Below are positions 5,814 through 13,128 of a stretch of 13,189 nucleotides of DNA, one piece after another. Within the stretch, counting starts at the first letter, position 1. Each line of letters starts with the position of its first letter. The notes under the pieces were generated by a model. That model was not told the origin of the DNA, did no database searches, and saw only the letters and a program-made list of their open reading frames with translations. The translations under genes and the position numbers were made by a program. The stretch lies in the NCBI GenBank assembly GCA_003552605.1, contig PUNN01000014.1:1-13189 (forward strand). The letters are read 5' to 3'. This DNA is from Phycisphaeraceae bacterium (GTDB lineage Bacteria; Planctomycetota; Phycisphaerae; Phycisphaerales; Phycisphaeraceae).

Positions 5814-7009
5814 AGCGCATCGCCATCGCCACGACGAGCCGCGCCGACTACGGCATCTACCGCCCGTTGCTCGAGCGCCTCGCGGTGCAACGGCAGTGCC
5901 GAATGCACATCATTGCCGGCGGCGCCCATATCAGTGAAGGCACGATCGATCGCATCCGCACCGATGGCTACACGGTGGATGAAACCGTGGACTGCCTGCT
6001 TGCTTCGGACAGCGCCATGGCGACCACGGCCGCGATGGGCCTCGCCGTTGCCGGTTTCGGCCGTGCCCTGGATCGGGTGAAACCGGACGTGTTGCTTGTG
6101 CTTGGGGATCGCTTCGAGATGCACGCCGCGGCGCTCGCCGCCCTGCCCCTTCGCGTTCCGGTGGGGCATATCCACGGCGGTGAACTCACACTCGGGGCGA
6201 TCGACGACAGCCTTCGACACAGCATGACGAAGTTAAGCCACATCCATTTCCCCGCCACGGAGGCCTATGCCCGGCGCATCCGGCAGATGGGCGAACCGGC
6301 AGAACGCATCTTCGTCTGCGGCGCGCTCGGGCTCGATCACATGGCCGCTACGCCGCGCATGGATCGCGAACAGCTTCGCAAGCAATACGGGGTCATGCTC
6401 CCCGAGGGTTATCTGCTGGTCACGTTCCATCCCCCGACACTCGAAGCCGCGGATGTCGAGACACAGACCCACCGCCTGTTCGATGCACTCATCGAATGCG
6501 GCCGGCCCATCGTCTTCACCCGCGCCAATGCCGATGCCGGTGGTCGCAGGATCAACGCCATGATCGATGCGTTCATCGAAGCGCATCCCAATGCACAGGT
6601 GGCGGATAACCTCGGCGCCGGCTTCTACTTCAACGCGATGCGTCTTGCTGATGCGGTGGTGGGCAACTCCTCGAGTGGCATTATCGAAGCGCCCGCCGCG
6701 CGCGTGCCCGTGGTCAACATCGGCTCGCGCCAGGATGGCCGGTTGCGCGCGGCGAACGTGATCGATGTGCCCTGTGACAGCAGGGCGATCGTCGATGCCA
6801 TCCACCGGGCTTTATCGTGCCGGTTCCATCAGCACCTAGCCGGCATGGTCAACCCCTACGGTGAGGGTGGGGCAGCGGCACGAATGGTAAGCGTATTGAA
6901 CGACCTGCCTCCGGCGGAGGTGCTCCTGCGTAAACCGTTTGCCGATATCGAACAGCATGAAGCAGGCATGCCCGAGGAAGGCGAAGCCGTGGGACCGCTC
7001 GCGGCCTGA
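5810..7009 (+). CDS. neuC: Hydrolysing NDP-sugar 2-epimerase (NeuC/LegG family)
   Basis: A 399-residue GT-B-like enzyme that releases the nucleotide from UDP- or GDP-linked N-acetylhexosamine and inverts C2, supplying the ManNAc-type substrate of the synthase. Motifs are TTSRADYGIYRPLL (8-21), VLGDRFEMHAAA (97-108), GHIHGGE (119-125), VTFHPPT (204-210), GNSSSGIIEAP (285-295) and IGSRQDGR (304-311). The ATG at 5810 overlaps the neuB stop as ATGA, so translation is probably coupled. A TTG at 5795 is a less likely start. A C-terminal acidic tail of about 25 residues (after 375) lies past the conserved fold. UDP-GlcNAc would fit sialic acid and GDP-diNAcBac legionaminic acid; the motifs do not distinguish them. 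Confidence 0.94.
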   Translation: MKRIAIATTSRADYGIYRPLLERLAVQRQCRMHIIAGGAHISEGTIDRIRTDGYTVDETVDCLLASDSAMATTAAMGLAVAGFGRALDRVKPDVLLVLGDRFEMHAAALAALPLRVPVGHIHGGELTLGAIDDSLRHSMTKLSHIHFPATEAYARRIRQMGEPAERIFVCGALGLDHMAATPRMDREQLRKQYGVMLPEGYLLVTFHPPTLEAADVETQTHRLFDALIECGRPIVFTRANADAGGRRINAMIDAFIEAHPNAQVADNLGAGFYFNAMRLADAVVGNSSSGIIEAPAARVPVVNIGSRQDGRLRAANVIDVPCDSRAIVDAIHRALSCRFHQHLAGMVNPYGEGGAAARMVSVLNDLPPAEVLLRKPFADIEQHEAGMPEEGEAVGPLAA

Positions 7010-7033
7010 TCCGTAATCTCTGAAAGGTTCCGC

Positions 7034-7801
7034 ATGAATGACACCCCCATCATTGGCCTCGGCGCCGGCGGTCATGCCGCGGTGGTCATCGACATCCTCC
7101 GGATGGCGCGGCGGTGGCGGTTCGTCAGGCTGCTCGATGCCAACCCGCGCAACCAGGGCACCCGGGTGGCCGGTGTATCGGTGATGGGCGATGACAGCGA
7201 GCTCACCGACCTGCGTTACCAGGGCATCGATCACGCCTTTATCGGGGTCGGCATCACACCCCATACCCATGTCAGGAGGCGGCTGTACAATCTGCTGCTC
7301 GAGCACGACTTCACCATCGCAAGCGCGATCCATCCACAAGCGGCAATCTCATCGACGGCGACACTTGGCCCCGGCCTGACCGTCATGGCCCAGGCCGCAG
7401 TCAACACCGGCGCATCTCTCGGCGCCAACGTTGTGGTCAACACCGGCGCTATTGTCGAGCACGACTGCGTGGTCGAGGACCATGTGTTCATCGCCCCCGG
7501 CGCCGTGCTGACCGGATCGGTGCATGTTGAAGGCGGTGCCGTGATCGGGGCCGGCGCGACCGTTCTTCCGGGGGTCCGCATCGGCAGCGGCAGTCTCATC
7601 GCCGCCGGCGCGGTGGTCAGGGCCGATGTGGCAGCGAACATGATGGTGGCGGGCGTGCCGGCGCAGGTCAAGAGGCGGCTCGATGCCGCGCCTGTCAAGC
7701 CCGCACTGCGCATTCATACGGCCCCGGATGACCCCGACACGAAACTCGATCCCGCCCTCATGGAAGACTTGGCGGCCGAAGGCAAGAGGCGATCCGCGTG
7801 A
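7034..7801 (+). CDS. neuD: PglD/NeuD-type hexapeptide acyltransferase
   Basis: A 255-residue cytoplasmic enzyme. The N-terminal PglD-like Rossmann half binds the sugar nucleotide and shows GLGAGGHAAVVIDIL (8-22). A left-handed beta-helix of hexapeptide repeats runs from about 100 to 212, with the likely catalytic His at 143 in VEHDCVVEDH and the coil ending AGVPAQ (206-211). The family acetylates sialic acid (NeuD), bacillosamine (PglD) or the 4-amino group in the legionaminate pathway (LegH). Here the last role would explain its place beside neuABC, but O-acetylation of sialate is equally possible. AAAGG lies about seven nt before the ATG, and 24 nt separate it from neuC. A charged extension of about 40 residues follows the fold. 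Its stop overlaps the next GTG start. Confidence 0.88.
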   Translation: MNDTPIIGLGAGGHAAVVIDILRMARRWRFVRLLDANPRNQGTRVAGVSVMGDDSELTDLRYQGIDHAFIGVGITPHTHVRRRLYNLLLEHDFTIASAIHPQAAISSTATLGPGLTVMAQAAVNTGASLGANVVVNTGAIVEHDCVVEDHVFIAPGAVLTGSVHVEGGAVIGAGATVLPGVRIGSGSLIAAGAVVRADVAANMMVAGVPAQVKRRLDAAPVKPALRIHTAPDDPDTKLDPALMEDLAAEGKRRSA

Positions 7802-8904
7802 ATGATGGGCTCGACAACCTGTTCATCAGCCCGGCCGATACGCTTCGTACCGTCATGGAGCGGATCGACCGTGCGGCGCGTGGCATCGCCCTTGTGGTTG
7901 ATGAGCATCGCCGCCTCGTGGCCACGGTCACCGACGGTGACGTACGCCGCGCGATCCTCGGCGGCCTTCGACTGGATGAACCTGTCAGCAGGCTGCTCCC
8001 GCAGCGCGACACCGCCGGCCATCGCGCGCCGGTCACGGCCTCGCCGCAGATGTCACCGGAACAGTTGCGTCGGGTGATGGACCATCACAAGGTGCGCCAT
8101 CTGCCGCTGGTCGATGCTGAAAACCGGGTCGTGGACCTGCTCACGCGCGAGCGCCTCGATGGGCGCGAAGCGCTGCCGGTTCGGGCCGTCATCATGGCCG
8201 GTGGATTCGGCCGCCGGCTCGATCCCCTGACACGGGATACCCCCAAGCCGATGTTGCCGGTAGGCGACCGGCCGTTGATCGAGCTGACCGTCGAACAGCT
8301 TCGCGCCTCCGGCATTCAGCAGGTACACATCTCGACCCATTACCTCGCCGACCGGATCAAGCATCACTTTGGCGATGGGGAAGGCTTCGGCGTCTCGGTC
8401 AGCTATCTCAGCGAAAGCCGCCCCCTCGGCACGGCCGGCGCACTGGGCCTTCTCGAGCCGCCATCGGAACCGCTGCTGGTGATCAACGGTGACATCCTCA
8501 CCCGCGTCGACTACAGCCAGATGCTCGGTTTCCATGCCGAGCAGGGCGCGGCGTTGACCGTCGCCGTACGACAGTACGGCATGGAAGTGCCCTACGGGGT
8601 GGTGCAGTGTGACGGTGAACGGGTAATCGACGTGCAGGAAAAACCCACGGTGAACTTTCTTGTCAACGCCGGCATCTACCTTCTCGAACCGAGCGTGCTC
8701 GAGTTGATACCCCGGGACCGCCGATTCGACATGCCCGAACTGATCCGCGCCGCCACCCATGACGGCCGGCGCGTGGTGAGCTTCCCCGTGGTCGAGTACT
8801 GGTTAGACGTCGGCCGCTTCGATGATTACCGCCAGGCCCAGGTCGCGGTGGCCGAAGGCGCCCAGCGCTGGCCCGCAGCACGCCATCAGCCGAAGGCGGG
8901 ATGA
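7798..8904 (+). CDS. CBS-domain sugar-1-phosphate nucleotidyltransferase (PtmE-like)
   Basis: A 368-residue fusion. Residues 8-125 hold a pair of CBS domains (ALVVDEHRRLVATVTDGDVRRAI; KVRHLPLVDAENRVVDLLT), which usually sense adenine nucleotides. Residues 128-350 form a nucleotidyltransferase with the signature MAGGFGRRLDPLTRDTPKPM (133-152), then LPVGDRP, GTAGAL (211-216), INGD (229-232), EKP (281-283) and WLDVGRFDDY (335-344). This layout is that of Campylobacter PtmE, the glucosamine-1-phosphate guanylyltransferase that opens the GDP-sugar route to legionaminic acid. The start is GTG at 7798 in a GTGA overlap with neuD. Other possibilities are a mannose-1-phosphate guanylyltransferase or heptose guanylyltransferase homologue. 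It ends 58 nt before the convergent GH57 gene. Confidence 0.88.
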   Translation: MNDGLDNLFISPADTLRTVMERIDRAARGIALVVDEHRRLVATVTDGDVRRAILGGLRLDEPVSRLLPQRDTAGHRAPVTASPQMSPEQLRRVMDHHKVRHLPLVDAENRVVDLLTRERLDGREALPVRAVIMAGGFGRRLDPLTRDTPKPMLPVGDRPLIELTVEQLRASGIQQVHISTHYLADRIKHHFGDGEGFGVSVSYLSESRPLGTAGALGLLEPPSEPLLVINGDILTRVDYSQMLGFHAEQGAALTVAVRQYGMEVPYGVVQCDGERVIDVQEKPTVNFLVNAGIYLLEPSVLELIPRDRRFDMPELIRAATHDGRRVVSFPVVEYWLDVGRFDDYRQAQVAVAEGAQRWPAARHQPKAG

Positions 8905-8922
8905 ACCCATTCTCAGGCAGGC

Positions 8923-8945
8923 GCGATGGCATGCCCCGGCATCGC
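8923..8945. terminator. Weak hairpin between convergent genes
   Basis: GCGATG (8923-8928) and CATCGC (8940-8945) can pair around an 11-nt loop in the 58-nt gap between the nucleotidyltransferase and GH57 genes. There is no T-run. A shared terminator for both strands is possible from position alone. Confidence 0.22.
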
Positions 8946-8962
8946 AGCGGACGATCACGCGC

Positions 8963-10267
8963 CTACACCGCTTTGCTGTGGTCGAGACGGAAGCGGAGGT
9001 TGTCCAGCACGTTCATGAAGTTGATGTAGCTGTCGTACGGCGATTCGTACGGATTGAAATACTTGTGTACTGCACCATCATCGAAATACTTGGTACACAT
9101 GTAATAGAAGTGATCCGAACATGACAGCCGCCGCCAGTCTTCCAGCAGGTCGAGATCATCGGTGGCCTTGATCCGTGATTCGAGCCGGTATAGTTCATCC
9201 AGGGCACTGGCCTGCATGGCATTGCCGACCCAGGCGCTCAGGTCGCGCTCGGTGTCGGCCCAGCTTGTAGGGTCGGGCACATCCAGTTCATCCGCTGCGG
9301 GCAGCGTATCCACGATCTCCGAGGGGGTCCTGAACCGGCAGTTGCCCGTTTCCAGGATGCGACCGGGCAGGGCCTTGAGGAAATCGAAAATGCCCGTCTC
9401 CTTCCACTGATGTTCACCGAACGTTTCGTAGTCCATGAACATGTTGCACACCGGCCCGGACATCAGCGCCCAGTTTCGTTCGGCCTCTTCCATGTCGACG
9501 GTGCTGGTGGCGGCAGCGGGGGCTGGCCCCTTGCCGCTCCCACGAGCCGGGTGCGATTGATCCGAATCCATCCCCTCACCGATACGCCCCACCCAGCCGG
9601 CCATCTTTTCAGCAGTCAGGGGCCAATGGCGCCAGCCGCGATTCGAGAAACGGAAGGCAATATCATCACTGAGCACGTAGTTCTTCAACAGCAGTTTCAA
9701 TTCATGCATGCCCGGCGGATGGTAGAGGTGATTGGGCGACCGCCCACGCAGCACGCGATCAGCGCCTTCAGCCAGAATGCCGTTGAATGTTCCCATCGTC
9801 GCCACCATCCCGGCCAGTTCGTTGCTGTAGATCAGCTCGGTGTGGCGGAATATCGAAGGTGTAACGTCGAAAAGCTCATGAACCAGCCTGCCATGAGCTT
9901 CCACCTGATCTCGGAACTCCTGCGGGCTGTACAACGCGGCCAGTGAATGGTGATAGGTCTCACCGAGCACTTCCATACACCCGGTTTCAGCAAGTTCCTG
10001 AAACAATGAAATCAGGGATGGACAATGCTCCCGCCATTGCTCCAGGATGGTCCCCGTGAAGCTGAAGGCCAGCCGGAACCGCCCTTCGTACCGGCGGACG
10101 AGGTCCAGGATCAATCGGGTGGTCGGGAGGTAGCATTTCTCCGCCACGCGCTTGAGAATGTGGCGGTTGCGTTCGGCATCGAAATACTGCGGTCCCCCGT
10201 CGAAAATGCTGTACCGTCTGAGGCGGTAGGGCTGATGAACCTGAAAATAGACACAAACTGACGGCAT
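8963..10267 (-). CDS. Glycoside hydrolase family 57 alpha-amylase
   Basis: A 434-residue protein without a signal peptide, so probably cytoplasmic and acting on glycogen or maltodextrin. GH57 motifs run in order: HQPYRL (11-16), GETYHH (102-107), FRHTELIYSNEL (140-151) with the likely nucleophile Glu144, and FMDYETFGEHQW (277-288) with the likely acid/base Asp279. A helical C-terminal part with FNPYESPYDSYINFMNVL (404-421) follows. The HQPYRL and RHTELIYSN style is that of archaeal MJ1611-like alpha-amylases rather than branching enzymes. An unusual Gly/Pro/Ala/Ser-rich stretch (about 232-260) is inserted before the acid/base motif. The ATG at 10267 is preceded by AAGGCAGG. The gene lies downstream of the metallophosphoesterase on the same strand, 274 bp away, and converges on the nonulosonate operon. 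Confidence 0.92.
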   Translation of the reverse strand: MPSVCVYFQVHQPYRLRRYSIFDGGPQYFDAERNRHILKRVAEKCYLPTTRLILDLVRRYEGRFRLAFSFTGTILEQWREHCPSLISLFQELAETGCMEVLGETYHHSLAALYSPQEFRDQVEAHGRLVHELFDVTPSIFRHTELIYSNELAGMVATMGTFNGILAEGADRVLRGRSPNHLYHPPGMHELKLLLKNYVLSDDIAFRFSNRGWRHWPLTAEKMAGWVGRIGEGMDSDQSHPARGSGKGPAPAAATSTVDMEEAERNWALMSGPVCNMFMDYETFGEHQWKETGIFDFLKALPGRILETGNCRFRTPSEIVDTLPAADELDVPDPTSWADTERDLSAWVGNAMQASALDELYRLESRIKATDDLDLLEDWRRLSCSDHFYYMCTKYFDDGAVHKYFNPYESPYDSYINFMNVLDNLRFRLDHSKAV

Positions 10268-10309
10268 TCAGCCTGCCTTCATTACGTCCGACCCTCTGGT
10301 TCGCACCGG

Positions 10310-10325
10310 TCGCTCCATTGAGCGA
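10310..10325 (-). promoter_or_regulatory. Leader hairpin upstream of GH57
   Basis: TCGCTC and GAGCGA form a 6-bp stem with a four-base loop (CATT on the plus strand), about 42 nt upstream of the GH57 start. It may lie in the mRNA leader. The stem is small and its function is unknown. Confidence 0.28.
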
Positions 10326-10354
10326 TGCCGGCCGTGGGGCCACTCGGGTTACGA

Positions 10355-10376
10355 CCCCTTGCCCCCTTGCCCCCCC
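10355..10376 (-). promoter_or_regulatory. Potential G-quadruplex run
   Basis: On the minus strand this reads as G7-CAA-G5-CAA-G4. Splitting the G7 run gives four tracts of three or more G with short loops. It lies about 88 nt upstream of the GH57 ATG on the coding strand, so it could fold in the promoter DNA or mRNA leader. The rest of the 274-bp gap (10268-10541) holds a 6-bp stem with a long loop (10403-10408 with 10428-10433) and no clear gene or promoter. Confidence 0.4.
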
Positions 10377-10541
10377 AGCCTGCACCCCGACGGCCTTCAC
10401 TTGCCCGCATCCGGCCAACCGCGGTGGGCGGGCCCAGCATCCCGGACGGGGTATTCTTGCGAGCACCGCATCTCCATGCAACCACCAGCCTTCTATCGCG
10501 GGGACCTGGGAGTGTTTGCGAATCGGCCCGGAACCATTCGA

Positions 10542-11324
10542 TCACCACGGCCATACGTTCACCATGTCATCAGTGTACTCTCCTGGCAGTGGCCCGCAGC
10601 GCAGCATAAGCACCGGCACCTGGCGGGGACAGCACACGCGAAGCGGAAGCGAGGTCTCGCCCAGCCCACGCGTCACCACCGCCAGCGTCTCACGATGACG
10701 CAGCACACCGGCGGACAGCCGCAGGGGCAGGTCGGTCGAGTTGTACAGCGGCAGTCGGCGCCAGGGCCGTACCTGCCCGCCATGGGTATGCCCGGCAAGC
10801 AGCAGGTGACAGCCAAGGTCGGCCACGGCCGGCAGCATGTTCGGCACATGGGTCAGGACAATGCGGAACACCTCTGCACCGGTACCCGCCAGGGCCCCGG
10901 CCAGCGCCACGGTGTCCGGCCGGGCATCGATTGATCCATCAAGCCCGCACAGCACCAGCGGCAGGTCCGCCGGCTGGACAACCCCGTTGCCGAGCCAGTG
11001 AATCTCCAGCTCGTCCATCCGGCGGCGAACGGTGGTGTTGTCATGGTTGCCGAACACGCCGAAATAACCCATTCGCGGTCGCACACGCGAGGCGATCCGG
11101 GCCAGGACCTCGGCGGCCGTCGCTTCATCGCCCGGTTGGTCCATGTAATCACCGGTCAACAGCACCAGGTCCAGCCGCGTGGCCGCGAGGGCTGCGCCCA
11201 AGCGGTCGGCCAGGTCCAGCGCACGGCGGCCACGACGGGCATGGAAGTCACTCAAGTGGGCGATGCGCAGTCCATCGAGCGCCGCGGGCAGATGTGGAAA
11301 CGACAGGGTAATGGGATGAATCAT
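10542..11324 (-). CDS. Calcineurin-like metallophosphoesterase (YkuE/YaeI type)
   Basis: A 260-residue protein with the full dinuclear-metal signature: LSDFH (24-28), LTGDYMD (56-62), GNHD (92-95), THVPN (158-162) and AGHTHGGQV (177-185). The metal ligands Asp26, His28, Asp59, Asn93, His159, His179 and His181 are all present. In YkuE/YaeI/LpxG-like members the substrate is a phosphodiester, often a lipid or nucleotide-linked one; nothing here fixes it. I see no signal peptide or transmembrane helix, unlike many YkuE proteins, so it is probably cytoplasmic or peripheral. The ATG at 11324 was chosen because the fold starts directly after it; an upstream in-frame extension to 11462 would run into the preceding gene. 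It follows the AhbAB-like gene by 71 nt on the same strand and may be co-transcribed with it. Confidence 0.9.
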   Translation of the reverse strand: MIHPITLSFPHLPAALDGLRIAHLSDFHARRGRRALDLADRLGAALAATRLDLVLLTGDYMDQPGDEATAAEVLARIASRVRPRMGYFGVFGNHDNTTVRRRMDELEIHWLGNGVVQPADLPLVLCGLDGSIDARPDTVALAGALAGTGAEVFRIVLTHVPNMLPAVADLGCHLLLAGHTHGGQVRPWRRLPLYNSTDLPLRLSAGVLRHRETLAVVTRGLGETSLPLRVCCPRQVPVLMLRCGPLPGEYTDDMVNVWPW

Positions 11325-11395
11325 AAGACCGCACAGCCTCGGCCAGCAGGCGATGCCGGATGGGCCCGGCCGCGCTGGAGAAGCAGGTTTCCCGC

Positions 11396-12547
11396 TTACA
11401 ACTCGACCGGCACCTCCCCATTGCGCATGCTCGCGGGGTCGATGCCCTGCTGCGTCAACCACTCGGCATAGCGACGGGGATCGATCTCTGAAGGTTTGAT
11501 CTCGCTGCGGCCGCCCCAGAAGACATTGGTATACCGCACGGCAATACCGGCTTCCTCCAAGTGCCGGTCGATCGCCTCCTTGTGGGCCAGCAGCAGGTCG
11601 CGATCCTCACCGTGGGCCACGCCCATGATGTTCACATGGTTGAACTGCGGGCCCGTCTGCCGCCAGTAGGCGTGGGTCATGATGAGATGGCGTCCCACTT
11701 CACACCCGGCGTCGATCTCGCGGCCGGCTGGCACGGACCAGTGAAACAGGGCGTTGTACCGCGTCACCTGCGCCCCATCGGTCAGTTTCTTGACGTGCTC
11801 GAGAAAGGTGGAGAACCGGCCGATGACCCCCGCCCTTTCGAGCCCTTCGGCGATTTCGATGAAGCGGTCGTAGCTCATGCCCGATTCTTCAGCCCGCCCC
11901 CGCCAGGGTTGCTCGGTGATCTCATCAACGCTCAACTCCCGCTTCAATGTCAGCAGCACGCGCCATTGCTCGGGGTCAAGCTGCACGGGCGTGGCATCGC
12001 GCACCTTGCCGGGTTGATCAGCACGGGCACCCGGCTCGAGGCCGCGACGTCGAATGTGCCCCACCCCGAGCGCGAAGACCTTTCTGGCCGGCATCAACCG
12101 GACATCCTGCCCGCCAATGCGCTCGAGCAGCAACTCGGCGTGGCGCTGCATCGAGAAGCCCACCGGCACCTTCAACGTCGTCCACAGCCGATACTGCGCG
12201 CCCGCGGCCCGCTCATCGGTGGTGCGGATCACCACGTGGCCGGTGAACGGATCGTTGGCGAAAAGCCAGTCGAACGCCTCATTCAGCCGCGCTGCCGGCA
12301 CCTGCCAGGCGACGAGGGCACCCGGTGCGAGGCTGGTGGTCATCAACGTCTGCCGGACGCGCCGGATGGTGCCGGCCTGAAGCATGGCCCGGATGCGCTC
12401 GATAACCACGGCCTGCTCAAGGCCGGTCATCTCGCCAATACGAGCAAAAGGCTCGGCCACGAACCCCTGGACCCGGTCCTCGCTGACGGCGAGGATCTGC
12501 TGGTTAATGGGGTCGGTCACACCGGTTGGGACGGAAATCGAGGTCAT
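11396..12547 (-). CDS. Fused Lrp/AsnC-type protein resembling siroheme decarboxylase (AhbA-AhbB)
   Basis: A 383-residue protein made of two related halves. Each has a winged-helix start ending in a characteristic strand: GTIRRVRQTL (59-68) and GVIGRFSTFLEH (240-251), compare GVIRRFGA of AhbA/AhbB and NirD/L/G/H. Each then has an AsnC-like ferredoxin fold: RTTDERAAGAQYRLWTT (108-124) and THAYWRQTGPQFNHVNIMG (291-309), compare the SH.Y.R...YNL.. segment of siroheme decarboxylases. AhbA and AhbB are normally separate proteins of about 150-170 residues that decarboxylate siroheme to didecarboxysiroheme for heme or heme d1. A fusion of about twice that size fits. Motif wear in the first half (VRQT for FGA) leaves open a DNA-binding regulator or an inactive half. 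The ATG at 12547 starts the conserved region; it has no strong ribosome binding site. Confidence 0.68.
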   Translation of the reverse strand: MTSISVPTGVTDPINQQILAVSEDRVQGFVAEPFARIGEMTGLEQAVVIERIRAMLQAGTIRRVRQTLMTTSLAPGALVAWQVPAARLNEAFDWLFANDPFTGHVVIRTTDERAAGAQYRLWTTLKVPVGFSMQRHAELLLERIGGQDVRLMPARKVFALGVGHIRRRGLEPGARADQPGKVRDATPVQLDPEQWRVLLTLKRELSVDEITEQPWRGRAEESGMSYDRFIEIAEGLERAGVIGRFSTFLEHVKKLTDGAQVTRYNALFHWSVPAGREIDAGCEVGRHLIMTHAYWRQTGPQFNHVNIMGVAHGEDRDLLLAHKEAIDRHLEEAGIAVRYTNVFWGGRSEIKPSEIDPRRYAEWLTQQGIDPASMRNGEVPVEL

Positions 12548-12648
12548 GCACGGTCTCGGGAGGGAGCGATTTCGGGGATATCTGGAGCCCCCGGTCGGTA
12601 AAGGATAGCACCAACCGGCGGTCCGGGGCCACCGACTACCGCGGCACC

Positions 12649-13128
12649 TCAGACCCCAGGGGAGATCACCGCCGGCCGGCCATTGAGGCAACCACCATTG
12701 ACCACCTTCCCCACGAACAGGTCATGGTCGCCATCCACATCCATGTGGCAACACACGGTGCACTCGAAGAACGCCGCCACCGATGCAATCACCGGGGCGC
12801 CCGTTTCGGTATCGCGAAGCAGATTGAATCCCAGGAACGCATCATCCACCGGATCAACCTCCTTCTTGAACTTCCGACGGATCACGCGGTCATCTTCGCT
12901 GAGATGGCAAAGCGCGAACTCGGCCGATTCGGAAATCAGCGGCATGATCGCCCTGCCCTTGGGCACACAGACGCAGAGCATGGGCGGTCGCAGGCAACAC
13001 TGCTGGACCCAGGTCACCAGGAGCCCTGCGCGCCGCTCTTCGTACCGGGCAGTCAAGAGAAATACGCCGGAAGGCAGGCACCGAAGCGCGCTGACAATTC
13101 CCTCCTTTACACCGGACTCCGTCTTCAC
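12649..13128 (-). CDS. Flavin reductase-like FMN-binding protein
   Basis: A protein of about 159 residues of the flavin reductase-like (split-barrel FMN-binding, flavoredoxin/DIM6-NTAB) family. Typical elements are LPSGVFLLTARYEERRAGLL near the N-terminus, VTWVQQCCLRPPMLCVCVPKG (compare T.S.V.Q.S..PP.V.V.V), a VIRRKF segment, TGAPVIASVAAFFECTV, and GDHDLFVGKVVNGG near the C-terminus. Such proteins bind FMN and transfer electrons or reduce flavin. It has at least six cysteines, more than I expect for the family. I chose GTG at 13128, with GAGG five nt upstream. GTG 13134 and TTG 13152 are alternatives, and an in-frame stop lies at 13171-13173. It is upstream of the AhbAB-like gene by 101 nt on the same strand, so a shared redox or tetrapyrrole role is possible. 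Confidence 0.82.
   Translation of the reverse strand: MKTESGVKEGIVSALRCLPSGVFLLTARYEERRAGLLVTWVQQCCLRPPMLCVCVPKGRAIMPLISESAEFALCHLSEDDRVIRRKFKKEVDPVDDAFLGFNLLRDTETGAPVIASVAAFFECTVCCHMDVDGDHDLFVGKVVNGGCLNGRPAVISPGV

Noticed and set aside
9410..9946. Plus-strand frame opposite the GH57 gene
   Set aside because: GH57 motifs are in order on the minus strand; this frame has no domain.
10282..10554. Minus-strand 90-residue frame in the gap upstream of GH57
   Set aside because: Gly/Arg-rich composition arising from the G-runs, no ribosome binding site and no domain. I treat the gap as non-coding.
11561..12601. Plus-strand 346-residue frame opposite the AhbAB-like gene
   Set aside because: Antisense shadow; the minus strand shows two repeated AsnC-like halves.
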